Shown: positions 6,428 to 12,183 of the stretch, one piece after another | How positions within the stretch are numbered: position 1 is the first letter of the stretch | Layout: each line of letters begins with the position of its first letter | Source: Bacilli bacterium | GTDB taxonomy: Bacteria > Bacillota_I > Bacilli_A > RF39 > UBA660 | Assembly: GCA_017519965.1 (NCBI GenBank) | Contig: JAFWRK010000081.1 | Span: 1-13,274, forward strand | DNA: 13,274 nucleotides | Reading direction: 5' to 3' | Program-made: the position numbers and the translations under genes | Notes under the pieces: generated by a model | Databases searched by the model: none | The model's input: only the letters and a program-made list of their open reading frames with translations | What the model was told of the DNA's origin: nothing

Positions 6428-7045
6428 ATGTTAAAGAATAAGAACAGTTTATTAATTATATTAGGTGTTGCTGTAGTTAGTTTTGGTGCTGTATCTATAG
6501 CTTTTGCAGCACTTAGTCAAACATTAAATATAACTTCAGGTAAGGTTACTCAAAATGCTTTAACTTGGAATGTTGGATTTGTTGCTGGTACTTATACTGG
6601 TACTCCTAGCGGTACAAGCAGTACTGGAAGATCTTGTGGAAATATTACTGCTACAAGAAATGCTTTAACAGTTGCTAATACTACACTTAGTAAACCTGGA
6701 GATAAATGCGAATATGAAATACCTATTTCTAATACGGGTAGTTTAGATGCTTATTTGCAATCTATAACATATACTGCTCCTACAAGTACTTCTTGTACTA
6801 TTAATAATCCTGGGGATAATTCTTTACCTTATGGTGATATGACCTGTGGTAATATTCATTATTATATTTATGTAGATATTTCTGATCCTATTGATAGTAT
6901 ACCTCATAATAGTTCTAAGACTTTTTATTTATATGCTGCTTATGAAGGAAGTTCATTAAATGGTTCTTCAGTTAGTCAAAAAAATGGAAAATTGACTTTT
7001 TCTTATACAGATGATCCAAATCAGATATTGAATGATTGGGATTAA
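6428..7045 (+). CDS. TasA/camelysin-like secreted protein, paralogue C (four-Cys form)
   Basis: The 205 aa have a signal peptide nearly identical to B (MLKNKNSLLIILGVAVVSFG, AFA at 25-27), but the next stretch, SQTLNITSGKVTQNALTWNV, is identical to A. Then come TLSKPGDKC, SNTGSLDAYL (101-110) and closing strands AYEGSSLNG and SQKNGKLTFSYTDD. Only four cysteines remain (70, 94, 123, 140); both the fifth and the C-terminal cysteine of A and B are missing, and the protein ends NDWD. The ATG at 6428 is chosen over an in-frame ATG at 6404 inside gene B because a perfect AGGAGG (6418-6423) sits 4 nt upstream. It is the third and last gene of the operon, closed by the terminator at 7050-7082. Confidence 0.7.
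   Translation: MLKNKNSLLIILGVAVVSFGAVSIAFAALSQTLNITSGKVTQNALTWNVGFVAGTYTGTPSGTSSTGRSCGNITATRNALTVANTTLSKPGDKCEYEIPISNTGSLDAYLQSITYTAPTSTSCTINNPGDNSLPYGDMTCGNIHYYIYVDISDPIDSIPHNSSKTFYLYAAYEGSSLNGSSVSQKNGKLTFSYTDDPNQILNDWD
6497..6559 (+). repeat. 63-bp exact repeat, copy 2 (in paralogue C)
   Basis: Identical to 5220-5282 in paralogue A. Sequence upstream of this block in C (6428-6496) instead matches paralogue B, including GGTGCTGTATCTATAGC. The switch point lies in or just before ATAGCTTTTGC, which all three copies share. Confidence 0.9.
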
Positions 7046-7049
7046 TACA

Positions 7050-7082
7050 AAAAAACTAGTGATTATTCTTCACTAGTTTTTT
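7050..7082. terminator. Bidirectional terminator between paralogue C and RNase J
   Basis: A perfect 13-bp inverted repeat (7050-7062 with 7070-7082, core CTAGTGA/TCACTAG) has a 7-nt loop. The outer six pairs are an A run on the left and a T run on the right, giving a U tract in both directions. On the minus strand the RNase J stop (7063-7065) is in the loop and its last codons form the 5' arm. On the plus strand it starts 5 nt after the stop of paralogue C. Confidence 0.88.
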
Positions 7083-8760
7083 CTTTTTGTTCTCTTTTGA
7101 TATCTAATATTACTGGTAAAATTATTGGCTTTCTACCTGTTAAATTATTAATAAATGGATATAAAGTATCTGTTACTTCACTTTTTAATACTGCAAAAGT
7201 AGCTTTTGGATCTTGTAGAGTAGTTCTAATTGTTGTTTCTGCTTTATTCTCAATTTTATGAATTAGTTCTTCATTTTCATTTACTAATATAAATCCTCTT
7301 GTAGTTATATTTGGTTTTATTAGTAATTCTCTTTTTTTCATATCTACATTTATTATTACTACTAAGATACCATCACTAGACATTATTTTTCTATCTTTTA
7401 TAATGGCACTTCCTATTTCACCAATTCTATTTCCATCTACATATATATCATTTCCAGGTACAAATTCACCTTTAGATAATTCATGATTTTTAAGTACTAT
7501 AGTGTCTCCATTTTTTACTATAAATGTATTTTCTTTTGGTATTCCACAGTTTATTCCTATATTTGCTTGTTTCTTTAACATTCTATAGTCTCCATGGAAT
7601 GGAACTAAATATTTAGGTCTTATTAATCTAATCATTAGTTTAATTTCTTCTTCATTAGCATGACCTGAAGTATGTAGATTATCTAATACATTATTTGTAT
7701 ATACTTTTACACCTTTTAAATATAATTTATTAATTGTTTTAGAAATACTTAAAGCATTTCCTGGTATAGCAGATGATGAGAATATTACTACATCATCTGG
7801 TCTTAATTTGATTTGTTTATGTGTACCATTAGCAATTCTAGAAAGTGCTGCTAAAGGTTCTCCTTGAGAACCAGTACATAGTATTGCTACTTCACTAGGT
7901 TTTAAATTATTAGCTTCTTCTGCAGATACTAATAATTCTTTGTGATCAATGTATCCTCCATTAATAGAAATATTAATATTATTTTCCATACTTCTACCAA
8001 AAACACATATTTTTCTATTGTGTTTATAACATGTTTCAAATATATGTTTAACACGATAGATATTTGAAGCAAATGTAGCTATTATAATTCTATTAGTTTT
8101 ACATTTATCAAACATTTCTCCTAATGTTTCATCAACTACTGATTCACTTGCTGAGAATCCTTCATTTAATGCATTAGTTGAATCTCCTAATAATACGTCT
8201 ACACCTCTTTCTCCAATACAAGCCATTTTATATAAATCAGCCATTGGACCTATAGGTGTTAAATCAAATTTATAATCTCCAGTTGTTACAATTGTTCCAT
8301 CTGGGGTAGTTATTGCAATTCCATGAGAATCTGGAATTGAGTGAGTTGTTCTAAAAAATTCAACTTCTATATCTTTGAATTTTAGTTTAGTATCTTCGGT
8401 AAATACATATAGATTGTCATATCTTATATTTCTATCTTGTAATTTTACTGCTATTAATTCTTTTGCATGGTTAGGTGCATATATAGCAGGTATATTAATA
8501 CTTTGTAGTAAAAATGGTATTGCTCCTATATGATCTTCATGTCCATGAGTTATTAATAGAGCTTTAATTTTATCTTCATTTTCTTTTAAATATGTAAAAT
8601 CAGGTAAGACATAATCTACACCCATTAAATCATTTTCTGGAAAACTTACACCGGCATCAATAATAACAATCGCATCATTATGTACTATACAGTACATATT
8701 CTTTCCGACTTCTCCTAAACCACCTAAAACAACTATTTTTGTTTCATTGGTTTTATTCAT
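7063..8760 (-). CDS. rnj: Ribonuclease J, metallo-beta-lactamase/beta-CASP nuclease
   Basis: RNase J is a zinc-dependent 5'-to-3' exonuclease and endonuclease that matures rRNA and degrades mRNA in Firmicutes, working alongside RNase Y. The 565 aa agree with the family's roughly 555. The beta-lactamase motifs are complete: HGHEDHIG (72-79), HSIPDS (140-145), TGDYKFD (160-166) and LGDSTNA (191-197). Further on are the beta-CASP motifs TGSQGE, TSGHANEEE and PFHGDYRM, followed by the C-terminal domain. With all metal ligands present it should be active, more like J1 than a degenerate J2; the paralogue number cannot be decided here. The ATG at 8760 is chosen over an in-frame ATG at 8784 because GAAAGGAGA (8773-8765, minus strand) lies 4 nt before it. 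It is monocistronic, with promoter 8804-8832 and terminator 7050-7082. Confidence 0.96.
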   Translation of the reverse strand: MNKTNETKIVVLGGLGEVGKNMYCIVHNDAIVIIDAGVSFPENDLMGVDYVLPDFTYLKENEDKIKALLITHGHEDHIGAIPFLLQSINIPAIYAPNHAKELIAVKLQDRNIRYDNLYVFTEDTKLKFKDIEVEFFRTTHSIPDSHGIAITTPDGTIVTTGDYKFDLTPIGPMADLYKMACIGERGVDVLLGDSTNALNEGFSASESVVDETLGEMFDKCKTNRIIIATFASNIYRVKHIFETCYKHNRKICVFGRSMENNINISINGGYIDHKELLVSAEEANNLKPSEVAILCTGSQGEPLAALSRIANGTHKQIKLRPDDVVIFSSSAIPGNALSISKTINKLYLKGVKVYTNNVLDNLHTSGHANEEEIKLMIRLIRPKYLVPFHGDYRMLKKQANIGINCGIPKENTFIVKNGDTIVLKNHELSKGEFVPGNDIYVDGNRIGEIGSAIIKDRKIMSSDGILVVIINVDMKKRELLIKPNITTRGFILVNENEELIHKIENKAETTIRTTLQDPKATFAVLKSEVTDTLYPFINNLTGRKPIILPVILDIKREQKEKTSEE

Positions 8761-8803
8761 ATTATCTCCTTTCTTTTTATACAAATAAAGAACTAACGAA
8801 AAG

Positions 8804-8832
8804 ATTATACTACATTTTTTTTAATTTGTCTA
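8804..8832 (-). promoter_or_regulatory. Sigma-A promoter of rnj
   Basis: On the minus strand, TAGACA (8832-8827, 5/6) is followed by a 17-bp spacer and a perfect TATAAT (8809-8804). The predicted start near 8797 gives a leader of about 37 nt. Confidence 0.75.
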
Positions 8833-8845
8833 TTAGATTAGATAA

Positions 8846-8874
8846 TTGGCAAATAAGTATATGTATGCTATAAT
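8846..8874 (+). promoter_or_regulatory. Sigma-A promoter of the MgtC-family gene
   Basis: TTGGCA (8846-8851, 5/6), a 17-bp spacer and a perfect TATAAT (8869-8874) with an extended TGC before it (8866-8868). It is divergent to the rnj promoter, with 13 bp between the two -35 boxes. The predicted start near 8881 leaves only a few bases before the AGGAGG at 8885, so there is no room for a magnesium-sensing leader. Confidence 0.8.
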
Positions 8875-8899
8875 TTTGTGTTATAGGAGGATACTTATT

Positions 8900-9607
8900 A
8901 TGGAATTAAATGTTTTTATTTTTAGAATTCTTATTTGTTTTACTTTAAGTACTATTATTGGAATTGAAAGGCAGTATCGTCATGGTCCTGTTGGTTTAAG
9001 AACTAACGTATTAGTTGCATTAGGTGCATTTTTATTTAATTATGCAACTTATTCATTTTTACAACATGATGAGAGTCGTATAGCTGCATCAATAGTTTCT
9101 GGTATAGGTTTCTTAGGTGCTGGTATGATTATCAAAGATGGTAAAAGTATAAGAGGACTTAATACTGCAGCTACTTTATGGTGTGTTGCAGCTATAGGAT
9201 TATTAACATCTATAGGAATGATATTTGAGGCACTAATAGGTACTGGATTTGTATTATTAACTAATATTGTTTTAAGAATTGTTTCTTTCTTTATAATGGA
9301 TAAAGTTGAGAAAAATTATAAAGAAAACTGTAGTATCTATATTACTTGTGAAAGCGATATTGAAGTTGTTGTTAGAGGATCTTTCTCTGAATATATTGAA
9401 AAACAAGAATTAAAACTAGATTCTTTACAAAAAAAGAATACTAGTAAAGGAAATGTTTCTTTAGAAGCTGTGATTGAAACTAGTAGAGTTGAACAAGTTG
9501 AAAAGCTAGTTCAAAATTTAAGTGCTGAACCTGGGGTTTTATCTATTTCTTGGGATCATTCTAAGAAATATCAAGAAGAACATGAAGATGATTATTCAGA
9601 TGATTAA
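8900..9607 (+). CDS. MgtC/SapB family membrane protein
   Basis: A 235-aa integral membrane protein. The N-terminal MgtC domain has the family motifs GIERQYRHGPVGLRTN (21-36), GIGFLGAGMI (68-77) and GLNTAATLWCVAAIGLL (86-102), with about four to five hydrophobic segments up to residue 133. The C-terminal soluble part (about 145-220) resembles the ACT-like domain found in longer family members. It ends in an acidic tail. MgtC proteins are linked to growth under low magnesium and to virulence; most environmental SapB-type members have no proven function, so no role is assigned. The ATG at 8900 follows a perfect AGGAGG (8885-8890, 9-nt spacer). An in-frame TTG at 8846 is the promoter -35 and is rejected. 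No terminator is seen between it and ftsY, so read-through is possible. Confidence 0.88.
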   Translation: MELNVFIFRILICFTLSTIIGIERQYRHGPVGLRTNVLVALGAFLFNYATYSFLQHDESRIAASIVSGIGFLGAGMIIKDGKSIRGLNTAATLWCVAAIGLLTSIGMIFEALIGTGFVLLTNIVLRIVSFFIMDKVEKNYKENCSIYITCESDIEVVVRGSFSEYIEKQELKLDSLQKKNTSKGNVSLEAVIETSRVEQVEKLVQNLSAEPGVLSISWDHSKKYQEEHEDDYSDD

Positions 9608-9623
9608 TTTATTATGATATAAT
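9595..9623 (+). promoter_or_regulatory. Putative promoter of the ftsY operon
   Basis: TGATATAAT (9615-9623) is an extended -10 with a perfect hexamer. A weak -35, TTCAGA (9595-9600, 4/6), lies 17 bp upstream, inside the end of the MgtC-family gene. The predicted start near 9630 directly abuts the AGGTGG ribosome-binding site (9631-9636). Confidence 0.6.
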
Positions 9624-9640
9624 AAACATGAGGTGGGTAT

Positions 9641-10678
9641 ATGGGACTTTTTAATAAAATTAAAAATATGTTTAGTAAGGATTCTAATGAATCTAAAAAT
9701 ATAGAAACTAAAGTAGATGAAAATAAAAAAGAAGAGAAAAATGAGGTTGAAAAATCTGTAAAAGTTTATGAGAAAGGATTAACTAAAGCTAGACAAGGAT
9801 TTGTATCTAAATTAGCTAGTCTTACTAGTAAATATAATAAAGTTAATGAAGAATATTTTGAAGAACTAGAAGAAATATTAATAATGGCTGATATTGGTGT
9901 TAATACTGTTATGGATTTTATGGATAGAATTAGAGATAGAGTTCGTAAAGAAGGTATTGAGTCACCTGAAGAATTAAAAGAAGTTATTGTTGATGAATTA
10001 TTTATTATTTATGTTAATGATGAAGTATTAAGTAGTAAAATTAATTATAAAGAAGATGGACCTACAGTTATATTATTTGTTGGTGTTAATGGTGTAGGTA
10101 AAACTACTACTATAGCTAAACTTGCTAATAAAATGAAAGATGAAGGTAGAAAAGTTCTATTAGTTGGTGCTGACACTTTTAGAGCAGGTGCTGTTGCTCA
10201 ATTAAATGAATGGGCAGATAAAGTTGGTGTAGGTTTTTATGGTACTCATGAAGGAGAAGATCCATCTAGTGTTGTATTTGATGGTATTACAAAAGCTAAA
10301 AATGAAAATTATGATGTAGTTTTAATAGATACTGCTGGAAGATTACAAAATAAAGTTAATTTAATGAAAGAATTAGAAAAAATGAATAGAGTAATTGACT
10401 CTTTAGTAGATGGAGGAGCTAGTGAAACTTTATTAGTTATTGATGCTACTACTGGTCAAAATGGTATTAGTCAAGCTAAATCTTTTAAAGAAATTACTAA
10501 TATTACAGGTATTGTATTAACTAAATTAGATGGTACTGCTAAAGGTGGTATTGTATTAGCTATAAAGGAAAGTGTTGGAGTACCTGTTAAGTTTATGGGT
10601 CTTGGAGAAGGAAAAGATGACTTACAAGTATTTGATATAGAAAAATATATTTATGGTTTATTTAAAGATATAATGTAG
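9641..10678 (+). CDS. ftsY: Signal recognition particle receptor FtsY
   Basis: FtsY is the SRP-receptor GTPase that pairs with Ffh at the membrane to deliver translating ribosomes to the Sec translocon. In the 345 aa, the first 11 residues (MGLFNKIKNMF) form a likely amphipathic membrane-targeting helix, followed by a short Lys/Glu-rich A region (to about 40), a helical N domain (about 45-120) and the G domain. Motifs: GVNGVGKTTT (148-157), DTFRAGA (178-184), DTAGR (230-234), TKLDG (294-298) and GLGEGKDDLQVFD (320-332), the last being typical of FtsY rather than Ffh. The ATG at 9641 follows AGGTGG (9631-9636). It is first of an operon with ylxM, whose ribosome-binding site overlaps the ftsY stop. 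Confidence 0.97.
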   Translation: MGLFNKIKNMFSKDSNESKNIETKVDENKKEEKNEVEKSVKVYEKGLTKARQGFVSKLASLTSKYNKVNEEYFEELEEILIMADIGVNTVMDFMDRIRDRVRKEGIESPEELKEVIVDELFIIYVNDEVLSSKINYKEDGPTVILFVGVNGVGKTTTIAKLANKMKDEGRKVLLVGADTFRAGAVAQLNEWADKVGVGFYGTHEGEDPSSVVFDGITKAKNENYDVVLIDTAGRLQNKVNLMKELEKMNRVIDSLVDGGASETLLVIDATTGQNGISQAKSFKEITNITGIVLTKLDGTAKGGIVLAIKESVGVPVKFMGLGEGKDDLQVFDIEKYIYGLFKDIM

Positions 10679-10686
10679 GTGATTAG

Positions 10687-10980
10687 ATGGAAGACTTTAT
10701 TTATTACAATGAATTATATGATTTATATTCATCTTTATTAACTGATAAACAAAGACAATATTTTGAAGATTATTATTTTCACAATTTAAGTTTTAGTGAA
10801 ATGGGAGAAAATTATAACGTAAGTAGAAATGCGATTTTTAAACAATTAAAAATTACTAAAGAAAAATTAGATGAATTTGAATCTAATTTAAAATTATTAC
10901 AAAAGAAAAATAAGTTAGTAACTATCATTGAGAAAATAGATAATCAAAAGATAAAAAAAGAGTTAGAGGAATTGATATAA
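10687..10980 (+). CDS. ylxM: YlxM/UPF0122 family helix-turn-helix protein
   Basis: A 97-aa protein with the family pattern: YNELYDLYSSLLTDKQRQYFEDYY (7-30, split by eye into LLTDKQ and YY motifs), LSFSEMGENYNVSRNAIFKQL (34-54), which is a sigma-70 region-4-like helix-turn-helix, and a charged helical tail. YlxM/p13-type proteins are encoded with SRP genes and have been linked to SRP function in Firmicutes; a regulatory role is inference. The ATG at 10687 lies 8 nt after the ftsY stop, with AGGTG (10677-10681) overlapping that stop, so the two are translationally close. In many Firmicutes ffh follows; here an acyltransferase does. Confidence 0.92.
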   Translation: MEDFIYYNELYDLYSSLLTDKQRQYFEDYYFHNLSFSEMGENYNVSRNAIFKQLKITKEKLDEFESNLKLLQKKNKLVTIIEKIDNQKIKKELEELI

Positions 10981-10985
10981 GATTA

Positions 10986-12095
10986 ATGAAAAAGAAAAAA
11001 GATAATAAAAATTATACTTTTGTATTTTTATATGCAATAGGATCTATATTAATAGTAGCTGGACATTGTTATAATGGTGGAATTAATCTTTTCTTTGATG
11101 TTTTTCAACCTTATGCATTTCATTTAGGATTATTTATGTTTTGCAGTGGTTATTTTTATAAGAGTTCTAATGAAAATAATTTTAAAGAATATTTTATTAA
11201 GAAATTTAAAAGATTAATAATACCAATGTTTATGTGGAATCTTATATATGGATTATTCATTCAATTAATTAAGTTATTTGGATTTTCCTTTGGAGAGAAT
11301 CTTACTTTATATAATCTTATTATTGCTCCACTAATAAATGGACATCAATTTTGTTTTAATTTATGTTTTTGGTTTATACCAGAATTATTCTTAATACAAA
11401 TGATTACTTGTTTACTTAGAAAAGTACTAAGTAAGTCTATAAATATAAATGAATACTTATTCTTTATATTTTATTTATTATTAGGAGTTTTAGGTGTTTA
11501 TTTAAGTAATAAAGGATTTAATAAAGAGTGGTTCTTACTATTAGTTAGAACATTATTCTTCTTTCCTTTCTTTGGAATGGGAATTCTTTATAATAGAAAA
11601 ATAGAAAGATATGATATATTATCAAATTTAAAATATTTTTCTATAGTTCTATTATTACAATTTATAATTATTTTTATTGAAGGCAAGTCTCCAGGCTTTA
11701 CAGTTGTATGGTCTAAAGATTTTACTAATAATTTATTATTACCATTTATGGTTGGATTTCTTGGAATTGCATTTTGGTTAAGAATTGCTAAAATATTAGA
11801 ACCTATAACTAAAAATAGTGAAGTGATAAATACTATATCAAATAATTCGCTTCCTATTGTTGCACACCAATTCTTTGGTTTCTTTCTACTTAAATTTATT
11901 TTTGCTTTATTCTGCAGATTTACTCCTTTTTTTAACGATTTTAGTATTTATGATTTTAAAAGTGATTTTTGGTATTACTATGTTCCTAATGATTTAGGAG
12001 TATTCTATTTTATATACTTAGTTTTTGGTATATGTATACCTATATTAATTGCTAAAATAATAGAAGATTGTAAGAAAAAATTAAAAAAAGCTTAA
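10986..12095 (+). CDS. Acyltransferase-3 family membrane protein
   Basis: The 369 aa are mostly hydrophobic, with about ten membrane segments by eye. The N-terminal ILIVAGHCYNGG carries the family's conserved His (H27). It is followed by FHLGLFMFCSGYF (45-57) and KKFKRLIIPMFMWN (72-85), which match the typical F-x-x-SGY and R-(L/I)-x-x-P motifs. Near the C-terminus PIVAHQFFGFFLLKF fits the final family helix. Members (OafA/YrhL type) transfer acetyl or other acyl groups to extracellular glycans or wall polymers; the acceptor here is unknown. The ATG at 10986 lies 5 nt after the ylxM stop with no good ribosome-binding site close by (AGAGGA at 10965-10970 is too far), so translation is probably coupled to ylxM. 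It is the last gene of the ftsY operon. Confidence 0.82.
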   Translation: MKKKKDNKNYTFVFLYAIGSILIVAGHCYNGGINLFFDVFQPYAFHLGLFMFCSGYFYKSSNENNFKEYFIKKFKRLIIPMFMWNLIYGLFIQLIKLFGFSFGENLTLYNLIIAPLINGHQFCFNLCFWFIPELFLIQMITCLLRKVLSKSININEYLFFIFYLLLGVLGVYLSNKGFNKEWFLLLVRTLFFFPFFGMGILYNRKIERYDILSNLKYFSIVLLLQFIIIFIEGKSPGFTVVWSKDFTNNLLLPFMVGFLGIAFWLRIAKILEPITKNSEVINTISNNSLPIVAHQFFGFFLLKFIFALFCRFTPFFNDFSIYDFKSDFWYYYVPNDLGVFYFIYLVFGICIPILIAKIIEDCKKKLKKA

Positions 12096-12129
12096 AGTAC
12101 TTTATAGTACTTTTTTATTGTATTTTTTT
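12094..12129 (+). terminator. Intrinsic terminator of the ftsY operon
   Basis: A perfect 8-bp stem (AAAGTACT 12094-12101 with AGTACTTT 12106-12113) has a 4-nt loop and T runs at 12111-12116 and 12122-12129. The 5' arm starts on the last two bases of the TAA stop (12093-12095). Confidence 0.78.
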
Positions 12130-12146
12130 TATATAAAAGATATAAT
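12118..12146 (+). promoter_or_regulatory. Putative promoter of the HerA-like gene
   Basis: A perfect TATAAT (12141-12146) sits 17 bp after a poor -35, TTGTAT (12118-12123, 3/6), within the terminator's T tract. The predicted start near 12153 leaves about 31 nt of leader. A second candidate -10, TATGAT (12152-12157), is weaker. Confidence 0.45.
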
Positions 12147-12183
12147 TTTATTATGATAGGGTTAAAAGGGATAGGTGATATTA

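Noticed and set aside
8846..8899. In-frame TTG start extending the MgtC-family protein
   Set aside because: The region is the promoter (-35 TTGGCA, extended -10) and the ribosome-binding site; the extra residues are not family-like.
8875..8899. Magnesium-responsive leader or M-box riboswitch ahead of the MgtC-family gene
   Set aside because: The predicted leader is about 19 nt, far too short for such an element.
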